Assembly: GCF_932274485.2 (NCBI RefSeq)
Contig: NC_065881.2
Span: 79,424,702 to 79,488,701, forward strand
Source of the DNA: Patella vulgata
Taxonomy: Eukaryota > Mollusca > Gastropoda > Patellidae
Direction of reading: 5' to 3'
DNA length: 64,000 bases
Part shown: in pieces, positions 50,201-60,105 of the stretch
Position numbering within the stretch: position 1 is the first letter of the stretch
How the letters are laid out: each line of letters opens with the position of its first letter
Position numbers and translations under genes: made by a program
The notes under the pieces: model-generated
Told to the model about the DNA's origin: nothing
Database searches by the model: none
The model's input: only the letters and a program-made list of their open reading frames with translations

Positions 50201-50997
50201 GTCTGACGGGGGTATTAGGTACCCACTATCACGATTCGTGCTGCGATTGAGATCCTGGTTTTAATCGTGGAGTAATCGTGGTGATCTATCAGGTCTTCTA
50301 ATATATTCGTAGCAATCTTGTTGATCGTATCGAAGCGTATCCGAACGTATCTGCACGTACCGCGCCGTGGACTCAATAAGGACAATCCTATCGCAACGCA
50401 TCGCGCGACAGCGGGAACCTAGCATCTATCATAATAATATTATGTAATGTGTATTTTAAGAAAAACATTTGAATTATAAACAGAAATAAACGAGAGAGAA
50501 AGCCGGTTATAAGTTTGAACAAAAAATCACTTAAGTTCCTCAGTCCCTTTCGATTTCTGAATATAAATATTGTTTAAAAAAGAGTAAATAAATTAAATAT
50601 TTAAAATGTAAACTGGAAATATTCTAAACTCGAGTAAAAATACAGAATTTAATTAAATAATTATCCACCGTTTAAAACCCCGAAATTGTTAATTAAAATA
50701 ATATAAAAGCACTTTCAGCAGGAGGGAGATATTCTCATCTGGTTGTTGGGGGGTTGGATGGCCGAATGGTTAGCACGTGCGCGCTGCGCTGTATCATACG
50801 GTCTGTCATTGAGTCAACTGGCGGGGTTTCGATTCCCCGGTTGTACGTGACAAGGAGTAGGGTCGCCTGTCCAACTCGTGGGTTTTCTCCGGGTCCACTG
50901 CTAAAGACCCCTACGCGCAAGCGAATTATTGAAATAAAATTAAACCATGAGTTAGTCTCGAAATGCCCTAGTTTGTGTCGAGTGGACGTTAAACCCC

Positions 50998-51042
<45 letters not shown>

Positions 51043-51490
51043 GAATGAAAAAACGAAATACAAATCATACTTGTTAAATGAAATAATATGAAACCACTTT
51101 CAACAGGAGGAAGATATTCTCATCCGGTTGATGTACATGGAAATGTTTCACCCATTTCAAATATTTTTCGGACCAATGACACCATATTAATGGGATAAAA
51201 GTATTCTCATCTAGTTCATGACATGTCTACAAATTCAAATTGGTATACCCTATTTAAATTAGTCTCTCTAATAAAAACACAGTTTATATGGAAATACAAT
51301 TACTGGTTTATAGAATACTTGTCGAAACGTCGTGCTATGCCTATAAACCAGTGATTGTATTCCATATAAACTGTGTTGTGTTTTTAATGTGTTCAATCGC
51401 TAAATGCCACTCAAGGATTATAGTCTCTCTAATATTGGACAGAAATAACTTACCGGCCATAACTGCTACGAAAACAATTTGTAAAAACAT
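44201..51490 (-). CDS. Gene C: secreted two-module, 12-cysteine protein with GPI-type tail, 221 aa
   Basis: Five exons (51454-51490, 48449-48617, 46625-46767, 44706-44832, 44201-44390) join to 666 nt, 221 residues plus stop. Exons 1, 3, 4 and 5 have exactly the lengths of gene B (37, 143, 127, 190 nt); exon 2 is 12 nt longer. The signal core is MFLQIVFVAVMA. All twelve mature cysteines of B are kept, as are the sequons in exon 2 (NKT) and exon 4 (NIT). The tail after DECGAMS is almost identical to that of B. The mature middle is much less similar: exon 4 shares roughly a third of residues with B. The exon 4 donor is GG/GTTGGT rather than GTAAGT, a weak site that may lower splicing efficiency. 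A TATA element sits 89 bp upstream of the ATG. Tandem paralogue of A and B; function unknown, surface location inferred. Confidence 0.85.
44489..44640 (+). mobile_element. SINE family 2 fragment in intron 4 of gene C
   Basis: Head GCGTTGGCTCAGTCAGTAAA and part of the body (GAGGTCGTACACGTTGGTG), ending at a poly-C run near 44622-44637. Confidence 0.7.
45421..45602 (+). mobile_element. SINE family 2, internally deleted, intron 3 of gene C
   Basis: Intact head (CACGGTGGCTAAGTGGG) and 3' end (GACGTTAAACCCCATTTC); the middle is shortened. Confidence 0.85.
46788..46830 (-). mobile_element. SINE family 2, short 3' fragment
   Basis: AAATGGGGTTTAACGTCCTA and TTTCTGCACCAACGGG only. Confidence 0.65.
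47459..47970. mobile_element. MITE about 510 bp in intron 2 of gene C
   Basis: The outer inverted repeats begin AGTTCCTTTATGAACTGTCT (left) and, complemented, TAGTTCCTTTAGGAACTATC (right). Complementarity continues through ATGTCCGCTGAC and the GCTTGCTATA block to an inner GTGTTGAATTATTATAAA pair near 47670/47760. It could fold into one long hairpin. Confidence 0.75.
48040..48353 (+). mobile_element. SINE family 2, A box missing, intron 2 of gene C
   Basis: Starts at AGCCTGGAGGCCGGGTGTTC and is complete to CATTTCATTTC. Confidence 0.88.
48893..49160 (+). mobile_element. SINE family 1, nearly full-length, intron 1 of gene C
   Basis: Diverged head (GGTTGAATGGATAGC), complete body, 3' end GACGTTAAATCC with a short tail. 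Confidence 0.85.
49407..49761 (-). mobile_element. TTAA-flanked MITE, piggyBac-type, in intron 1 of gene C
   Basis: A 355-bp copy of the element at 34318-34671 in opposite orientation, again between TTAA tetranucleotides. Because it is inverted and at a different distance from exon 1 than the gene B copy, it is an independent insertion rather than part of the B/C duplication. Confidence 0.8.
49904..50212. mobile_element. MITE about 309 bp with CCCCCGTCAGACC termini
   Basis: Left end CCCCCGTCAGACCGGGTTGG; right end in complement CCCCCGTCAGACCTGGGTGG. The inverted similarity continues about 45 bp inward on each side (GCGTCCTTA.). No coding capacity; only one copy in the window. Confidence 0.75.
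50216..50421 (+). mobile_element. MITE about 206 bp, copy 2
   Basis: Inverted terminal repeats of about 32 bp: the left begins TAGGTACCCACTATCACG and the right, in complement, TAGGTTCCCGCTGTCGCG. The copy in gene A (3953-4157) is the same family. It abuts another MITE at 49904-50212. Confidence 0.75.
50743..51040 (+). mobile_element. SINE family 1, full-length with long (CT)n tail, intron 1 of gene C
   Basis: Head GGATGGCCGAATGGTTAGCA, body with a small deletion, then about 18 CT units. A related stretch, CACTTTCAGCAGGAGG.., lies on each side (about 50705 and 51092). Confidence 0.9.
51277..51400. repeat. Palindrome related to the 29.3-29.8 kb inverted repeat, in intron 1 of gene C
   Basis: ACACAGTTTATATGGAA and ACTGGTTTATAG on the left are mirrored on the right by CTATAAACCAGT and its continuation, with the shared CTTGTCGAAACGTCGTGC block between them. 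A compact version of the gene B intronic element. Confidence 0.7.
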
Positions 51491-51578
51491 CGTTGCACAC
51501 GAAGTTATTGCTGGACAGTGTATGTCTTCTCTGGAACGGATTTACAAGCCTAATGGTCAAAAATCCCCGCATGTCCGA

Positions 51579-51586
51579 TTTTTATA
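51579..51586 (-). promoter_or_regulatory. TATA element of gene C
   Basis: TATAAAAA on the minus strand followed by TCGG, 89 bp upstream of the gene C ATG. It aligns with the gene B element and is followed by the same GGCTTG.AAATC block about 35 bp downstream. Confidence 0.55.
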
Positions 51587-52288
51587 CAAGAATGATTTAG
51601 CATACATGTATTTGTCTCTCAAAGAGACATCTCACTGACACTGAAAATGAGAAATATTTACCCTACAAAATTGCATTTTAAATGTAATTAATGTCATGCA
51701 TCACATTCAAAATAAATCTAACGCTACTAAACGAATTATCGAACTAGTCACAATTACAACGAATATTGAATGATTGTTGCCGCTACGCTTTTCAAAATCA
51801 ATATTAAATTTGAATAATTCATAAATGGAATCTGACAACGTCTATTTCTCATCAATTTCTCTTTAAATTGTCGATTTTCGAACGCATTTATTAGGCGACA
51901 ATACATTAACGAAGCATATTAATTACAAATTAATATAGGAAACTTTGAGCGTAAAATCTCTTTAAGTTGTTTACCTTTATTATATCCAAACCCCTCCTTC
52001 CAGTACACAGGTATATGTATGTAGGCTTTTATCATCGAATTCATCACCATGACTGCACAATAACAAACGCAATTTTATTATAATTATACCAGAAATTTAT
52101 ATGGTTAAATTCGTTGCCATTGGTGTCGGAATATGAAGTGAGTGTGTGTGTGTGTGTGGCGGGGGGGGGGGGTGCAAAAGTAATTAAATACAATTACTTT
52201 CAGTGTTAAGATTACTATTCCATCACTTAATTGGGTTTGCGTCTCATATACATTATATACTTATTTGATGCTAATAGTAGAAAAGGTG

Positions 52289-52476
52289 TGAGAGAGAGAA
52301 ATAGGGTTTAACGTCCACTCGGCACAATCTAGGTCATTTCGGGACTAACATATGGTTTAATTTTATTTCAATAATTCGCTTGAGCGTAGGGGTCTTTAGC
52401 AGTGGGAGGAAACCGGAGAACCCGGAGAAAACCCACGAGGTTGGACAGGCGACCCTACTCCTTGTCACGTACAACC
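52289..52476 (-). mobile_element. SINE family 1, head missing
   Basis: AG-rich tail through GTCACGTACAACCA; the tRNA-like head is absent. Confidence 0.85.
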
Positions 52477-53086
52477 AGTAGGAAAGGAAATATCACAATA
52501 AAATGTAAATGAAGTTCATTAAAATGTTTTGGAATGTAATCAATAACATTACATTTTTATTACTGATTATACTCATGAACCCTTCCATAGCTCGTTACAT
52601 GACCATTACTTCAGACCGTGTGATGATTACATTCCATTACAATTATAATGGAGTCTAATGTCTCGTCATCAGGATACTTTCAGGATATTTTCATTTTGAA
52701 ACTAACATATGGATCGTGTGTGAAATGAGAAACCTTTATCTAAAGTTGAAATTTGTTGATTAATAATATGGACAATAGCGTAACCGATGTCCTCACTCTG
52801 ATACATAATATGATAAATCGGTCATATTAATTATTAAGCTATCACGACACTGTTACCATCGATAATATTATTCATTAAAGCTATCACGTTTCTTCAGCCA
52901 ACTGCCTATGCCACCATTTCCGTTATTATTTGTTATGCGTTGTATGGACTCAGAGAGGCTTGCAGAGAAATTAGGGGCAGAGAGAGCGATGAGCCCCATC
53001 GCTGTTAACTATGATGTACAAGCTGGCTGCCCCACTTATCAATCTCAATACAAACTTTATTCATCTGTCCTCCGTTTTCACATCGG

Positions 53087-53325
53087 AGATTTTACAATGA
53101 TTTACACCATGGAGTATCGGCGATTTTACAATGATGTACGCCATGGAGTATCGGCGATTTTACAATGGTGTACGCCATGGAGTATCGTCGATTTTACAAT
53201 GGTGTAAGCCATTGAGTAACGGCGATTTTACAATGATGTACGCCATGGAGTATCTGTGATTTTACAATGATGTACGCCATGGAGTATCGGCGATTTTACA
53301 ATGGTATACGCCATGGAGTATCGGC
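53087..53325 (+). repeat. 34-bp minisatellite, seven units
   Basis: Unit GATTTTACAATGATGTACGC + CATGGAGTATCGGC, seven copies with a few substitutions. 34 bp is not a multiple of three, so the apparent open frame through it is not a repeat protein. Confidence 0.92.
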
Positions 53326-53987
53326 GATGAGTTTTCAGATTATAGCCGATAAATCATTTAGGTAGAAACACCAATTTTCTTTGTTTGTATAGACCCGGCA
53401 ACCATATATTATTTTATTAATCATTCACAGCATGAACAATCTCTTAATAAACATCAAATAATTAATTTAATTTGAACCTTATACCCCACACAGGGGTCAA
53501 GAGCCGAAACAAAAACACTTCATATAGGAATGTTTAATAATTTCACATGGAAAGGTAACTGGACTATAGGTGAAGAAGTCAAGAAAATGTGTATTTTCTA
53601 AACACGCTCACAAATAAATGATCTGAATAGGGTTTCACGTTAATGTCTTAGCAATGCTTAATAAAGACCTATTCAGTTGATAATGATCCGAACTCAATGA
53701 ACCGATAAAGTTGATTTTATTCGATCAATAACAAATACAAGACCTTGAGGAAATAAAAAAACAACACTTAAGAGCGACATGTCCAGTTTAATACAATGAT
53801 ATCCAATGAGAAACCAACTAATTTGCTGGGGAAACCTCAGGTGGCGTTATGAATAGGCAACAATTGTATACTGCGGTCGTTAGGCACAGTTCTGAAGTTG
53901 TTGTTCGTGGTTCGAGGTTGTCGTGTCGATTCCTCACAAAAAGTAATGGAATAAACGGTACATTTTATTATTTTAAACCTTCACGAC

Positions 53988-54292
53988 AGCCATGGTGGCT
54001 AAGTGGGTACGACGCTGGCTCGCTAGCCTGGAGGTTGCGGGTTCGATCCCGGTTCATCGGGATTTCTCGGGGTGGTTTCCGCCTTGTCAGTGGTGCAGGA
54101 CGGAGGGCCGAAAAACCGAGGTCGAGGTCCCGTGCACACATTGTCGTGCACATGAAAGATCCCTTGGCAGTTGGAATTCGATATAAAAGTAGCGCATAAT
54201 TACCATCATAGCCCACTGTATGGCGTACGCCCGTCTTCATTAGCCCGGTCGGAGCAGAACAGTGGGAATTTAAACCCCATTTCATTTCATTT
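53988..54292 (+). mobile_element. SINE family 2, nearly full-length
   Basis: CATGGTGGCTAAGTGGGTAC head, B box GGGTTCGATCCCGG, body and (CATTT) tail; small internal deletions. Confidence 0.9.
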
Positions 54293-54299
54293 AAAAATG

Positions 54300-55485
54300 C
54301 ACTTACCAGTAAGAGACTTTTAGAAGTGAGAAGAAACTTAAGTAGTCAGAAATAGCCAAATAAGTTAGGCTTGCGACCATACTTCTCGACCCGTACAAAG
54401 CTAGGATAAATTCTTTGACTTGCATATGATCTACAATGTACGCATTAAATCACTCGGGCACCCAACTCGCCACCACACGAAAACTACAATGGCAAAAAAA
54501 TGCCTATATAAAAAATAGTATAAAAGTTGGCCGAAACATGTTTAAATTACTTTACATTCGAGTCCAGTGTATATGTTTACAATCTTCACTGTTTCTAAAG
54601 AATGTACATGTATAATAGCGAGTCCAAATTAATACGACAAAAACATATTTATTGTCTTGATCTATTCCTACATATATCCGCCCTAGTTATTGATAGTTAC
54701 AATAGACTTAAACACTATAGTTGAACTCACCAGGACCTTGGACATAGAAATGCTTCAAATCAAAAAGAAAAGAAGGGCGAGGCCTTGGGTTTAACATCTC
54801 ATTAACGCAACACTTTTTTCGTTTTGTTATATTCGTATGGTAATATTCGCATTTTTAGAGTTATCGCGCAATGAGAAAGTGGGAATCTTGTCCACACAGG
54901 TGCGATTATACCTATCCGCCTTCCTTTGGATAAGACGAACAATTGAGGTAGTATGTGAAAACAGACATTTATATGAAGCTCAATGCCTACCAGAACAATC
55001 ATATTTAATGTCCTTTGTTACCTAAGTGAACGGGACCGTGTCATGTTTGACCAAGGTGGATCCATATATTAAGATACATTTACTGATTTCATATTGTTTA
55101 TGTCGGACAATGCCAGTGTTTTTGCCTTGTCCGGTTTCAGGGTGTTATGCTTGTTATTATATATGGCGCGGTCCCCTGTTCTCGCCATTAGATCCACCTT
55201 ATAAGCATCAATTTTAGCGTCGTTTTCCGGTATTAGAGTTTCACTGTATTGCATTCTTATGGTACAATTGCAAGTCACGCTTGCATACCACTGTGTAAAT
55301 CTAGAGAGAACATCAAGGCTACGATAAATAAAGAACAACAGGAAACAACAAATATAAATCAATAATAGAAAAAGAACAATATAGTATCAATACTTTTTAT
55401 TATAGTTTGTACTCTGTATATATATTGACGTGAATTGTTTGATATTGTTTGGACAATACCCGACATTCTATACAATAACAGGAGT
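54300..55485 (-). other. No firm gene; one open frame of 97 codons at 55069-55362
   Basis: The minus-strand frame starts MIYICCFLLFFIYRSL, a hydrophobic, signal-like stretch, then YASVTCNCTIRM. No splice partners or homologues are visible, so it is not called as a gene. Confidence 0.2.
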
Positions 55486-55489
55486 CTAG

Positions 55490-55660
55490 TTTTAGATTAT
55501 AAGGTCTGTTATTATGTCAAGTGCCGTGGTTTCGATTTTCCGCTTGTACGTGACAAGGAGAAGGGTCGGATGACCAACCCCGTGGGTATTCTCCCTAAGT
55601 GCAAGCGAATTATTGAATTGAATCACGAGTACACGTTACTCTCTCTCCCTCTCTCTCGCT
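55490..55660 (+). mobile_element. SINE family 1, degenerate
   Basis: AGGTCTGTTATTATGTCAAG, TTGTACGTGACAAGGAG and a (CT)n tail are recognisable; most of the 3' body is lost. Confidence 0.7.
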
Positions 55661-57239
55661 TTTTCTTTCTCGTGTACAAAAACAAGTTTATTCGAGGTGT
55701 CACAAGACGGAACATTGGACAGTTTGTATATTGTGTGTGATCGCCAAACTTGTGGCTTATGTTGTCGCCTAGTGATCATATCAAACGTGTCAAATATCCG
55801 CGGCCAGGAAGATGTTTCAATGTCGGCGACAACAATCGTCTACGTTGTTGCGTATTGTGCGCTATGCGTTAGACGGCTTAAGATGGTGGTACAAAATAAA
55901 TAAAAATCTGTATAAATCACACAAAATGGGAGATGTCCTCGACGTTTTGTCGGTTATATGTGAGGTATTGGCAAATACTCCATCGACAACAAACCATCGG
56001 GATTTATGAACTATACGTCCAAACCCAAGTTGGCGAAGGCTACTATGTTTCGTTTTATATCAACCAATCATTGTTTGTTAAGACTTTGTTTCAGATATGC
56101 TTATCATAAATATCACTATACCCCCTCCCACAGTTCATTCGAGGATTTTTAGGTAATTATACAACTCAATATGTATACAAGACCCGTGGCGTATGCAATA
56201 GGTAGACATTAGGATTATATTTACAATGCTGCTCGTCTGTTTTAAACTATTAATATAACAAATGTGAGGGTGTAAAAATAACAGTATTTAATATTCTATA
56301 AACCATTGATTACAAGCTTAATATGTAATTTAAGACAATACGCGAGGGTGTAAAAATAACAGTATTCAATATTCTATAAACCATTGATACAAGCTTAAAA
56401 CGAAATTAAATACAGCATGTGAGGGTGTAACAATAACAGTATTCATACTCTATAAACCATTGATTACAAGCTTAAAATGTAATTAAATACAACACGTGAG
56501 GGTCTAGAAATTTGTCATTATAATAAGTATCATATTCCTGAAGCGATAGCCCGAGAAATCTCTCCCTGGCCATTGCTAGATTTACTTCTGATACTTGAGC
56601 TTTTGCGGGAGTGTGTCTGTGCTTCCAGTTCAATCAAATCTCTCCTAAGTACAGCAACATGACAGCCGTTCGTTTAATCCAATGTCTTTCCTCAAACTTT
56701 GGACAGTGATTTAAGGTATTAAAAACGGTGAAAGTATCGTTCGTCTCCAAACATTACTGTTTGTCTTAAAACAGTATTGTTTACATTGTAGCCGTTTTGG
56801 TAGCTTCGTTTGTCACTCAATTAGTTTTTCTGAAATATTCTACTATGCTCTAGTTAATTGGGCGTAATAAATTTTGTGAGTCATGACGTAACGTTATGTA
56901 AACATCGTTGGAGCTCTGTTTAAACCCAAATGATATTGTTACGGTTAAGGCATTGGCTGTTAATCGGACTATTTACCGGTCATAATTTGGAACAGAAATT
57001 TGCTTTCATTACAGCAGTGTTGAGTGGGAATAGGTCTAATCAATCGAAACAATGTGAGGAGTAGGAATAAGTATGGACCATCTATGCCGCAAGTTCCCAG
57101 AAGTTCTTTGCTTGATAAAGACGAGATAACACTCGTTTAAACGTCGCCAGAAATAAACTTCCAATGTCAACAAAAATATAGTAGCATATATATTATCTAT
57201 GTGCTAGTACATAGTTATAGATTTGACGATTAAATATGA
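55661..57239. other. Intergenic between gene C and the P450, no gene seen
   Basis: Contains the 76-bp repeat at 56262-56520 and otherwise unremarkable AT-rich DNA. Confidence 0.45.
56262..56520 (+). repeat. About 76-bp tandem repeat, three to four units
   Basis: Units start GTGAGGGTGTAAAAATAACA and contain CTATAAACCATTGATTACAA and GCTTAAAATGTAATT. Confidence 0.85.
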
Positions 57240-57540
57240 ATAACTAGTATTAGTAATTGTTATAACCATATATTATTTGTCATAAATGGTATAAATAGTT
57301 GTTATATATTACTTGTCATAAGTGGTATAAATAGTTGTTATAATATATTACTTGTCATAAATGGTATAAATAGTTGTTATATATTACTTTAATTGTCATA
57401 AATGGTATAAATAGTTGTTATATATTACTTTAATTGTCATAAATGGTATAAATAGTTGTTATAACCATATATTACTTGTCATAAATGGTATAAATATTTG
57501 TTATAATAACCATATATTACTTGTCATAAGTGAACTTAAT
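57240..57540 (+). repeat. 36-50 bp minisatellite, about seven units
   Basis: Units of CATAAATGGTATAAATAGTT followed by GTTATATATTACTTGT, 390 bp downstream of the P450 stop. Confidence 0.88.
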
Positions 57541-57931
57541 CTACAAATATTATGCATGGTTTAGAGATTTCAAATGAATGGAAAAACGTAATGATGCACA
57601 ACGATAAGGTTCCATTTTTTATTCCAATAAAATTATATAAGCTTAATTCCTGTTTGTATAAAACATGAACATGTAAATGATTCTTAATAAATCACATTTG
57701 GTTCTATCTGATTCTGTATCAATGACTAATTGATCCGAACTGATTCTGAATAAAGCATATCGGTGACTTGTTTTGTCCGAATTTATTCTGAATGAAACAT
57801 ATCGGTGACTAGCTGTTTGATAAATTAAAATACAAATTAATGGTCAACATATAAAAGAAAGGACAATTAGGACTATATAGATTTAAACGAAAACTAAGTA
57901 CACATTCGGCAACGAAATCAAATCAGACTAT

Positions 57932-60069
57932 TTATTTTCTCGCTTCCGCGATAATGTCTGATTTTCGTGGTAAAAACGTCATGGAACCATCTGGTGTCAA
58001 ATCTACGGTCTTTCCTTCTGGACATCTAAACGTAAAATTCCTCAACAGAATAGCTAACATTAAATGCATCTCGGGTCTAGCAATAGTTTCACCTAAACAA
58101 TTTCTACGTCCAGCAGAAAAGGGCAACCATGACATGGACTTTGGTGCCAATTTACCATCGGAATCCAGTAGTCGTTCAGGCCTGAATATTTCCGGATCTT
58201 TCCAATTCTCCGGATCGTGGTGAAGTGCCCAGTGATTTATCATGACCATTGTTCCCTTAGGGATTTCATATTCACCTGTAGATAAAGATAAAGGAAAATC
58301 ATAAGACCGAACCTTACCGAATTTGCGAAGCAAAAATGTTGTTTTAAAATAAGCAATTTGTGTTGCTTTGGTTCATATTTTCGTGTTGTGTTGTAAGCCC
58401 TATCATTGCTGAACAAGCTATTAAGTCGTATATCATGGACACATCATGCTAAAATGACACATAAACGATTACAACCAGCCTTAATCTGTAGTTACTATGT
58501 CTAGATAACCATTTTTGTCAACCGTTCATTTACAACTCTAGACCTAATGAACAATCCTGGTGAATTTGAAAACAAACTACAATAAACTGTATCTCAGTCA
58601 TCGTACGCCCCCCCCCCCATCTCTCTCTCTCTCTCTCTCTCTCTCTAGCTCTCTCTCCAGAAATTAAGAACGCTCTTACCGATCGTCGTATCACATCGGG
58701 TAGCATGTGGTAATCCCAAAGGAGCTACTGGACACAATCTCATACTTTCATGTAAAACAGCTTCAGTATATGGCAACCTCTCTCTGTCAATTAAAGTTGG
58801 GGCTTGTCCAGCATCTAACAAATAGTTAATATTGAGCTTAATTATTCCCGTAGTGTATTTTACCATGACTTTCTTCTTCTCACAAACATGGCCAATGTAT
58901 GTATAAACGTAAACTGTTTCGGGCATAATATCGGGGTTAGGTTGAAAAGTAGTTAGTAAGTATAGCATTATGTAATTTTTAAATGACTCAGTTGAATATG
59001 GATTTGTAGGCCTGATTTTGGTTTGATTTAATGTGTAAGGGACTCCGGCAAAAAGGCACATTTTCCCGAAAAAAAACGGCCCACTCCAGAAACAAATCGA
59101 CCCATTTATTTATCTGGACAAAGTGGGGGGGGGGGGGGGTGCATAACACCCGTTACTTTTGTAACTAAATTGTACAAGTGTTTAAGTTTATGTTATAGTT
59201 CCGTATTGGTCGCAAACCTTCTATTTATTAAAAGAAACAACTATGGGCAAATTTAACCAACACTGCATATACCTATCACCGTCAAACCTGATTGGAAATG
59301 TGTTTGTCCAGAGGCGTAAAGAGAATAATAATTACATGCCTTGTTTGATGATGAAGTCTTTCATTTTATTATATTGTTTCTGTTCATAGATCAGTATAAA
59401 GGTTTTGTTTATAAAGAAAACTCACCGAGTACTTGGTCTAATTCTGCTTGAACTTTTTTCTGTATTTCCGGATGTTGTATTAATAATAGAATAGTCCAGT
59501 TAATAGTTTGTCGAGTTGTATCAATCCCAGCTACAAAAAAAGAGAGATATGTAACAGTTAATAGTTTGTCGAGTTGTGTCAATTCCAGCTATAAAAGAAA
59601 AGATATATAACAATTATTCTATATTGTGATTTCATCGTTATTATATAGTCAATATTTCGATGCTCTTTCATTCCGATAAATGAGATGACACGTTGATTAT
59701 AACGATATAAATACTATCCAGTATAGTTTAATTATAACGATACTGTAATTATAACGATACTGTAATTATAACGATACTGTAATTCAGAAAAATGGGTTTG
59801 AATTGAACAATGTATCTTACAATAATATCATTAGTATAAATGAGCTACAACGTGTCATCCAATCGGTAATTGTCAAAGTGGCGTGGTTTCGATTCCCCAC
59901 TTGTACGTGACAAGGAGTAGGGTCGCCTGTCCAACCTCGTGGGTTGTCTCCGCGTCCCCTGGTTTCCTCCCATTGCTAAAGACCCCTACGCACAAGCGCA
60001 ATAATGAAATAAAATTGAACTATATGTTAGTCCCGAAATGAAATAGTGTGTATAGAGTGGACGTTGAAC

Positions 60070-60105
<36 letters not shown>

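Larger units (their letters stand above)
40130..51600. repeat. Duplicated block containing gene C
   Basis: Partner of the gene B block. The shared anchors are listed there; this block is longer mainly because of MITEs and SINEs in introns 1 and 2. Confidence 0.75.

Noticed and set aside
52908-53207. A 99-codon frame with repeated RRFYNDVRHG-like peptide
   Set aside because: The underlying 34-bp minisatellite shifts frame each unit; no repeat protein is encoded.
53087-53325. Regular repeats as a possible CRISPR array
   Set aside because: The units are contiguous with no unique spacers, and the context is a eukaryotic genome.
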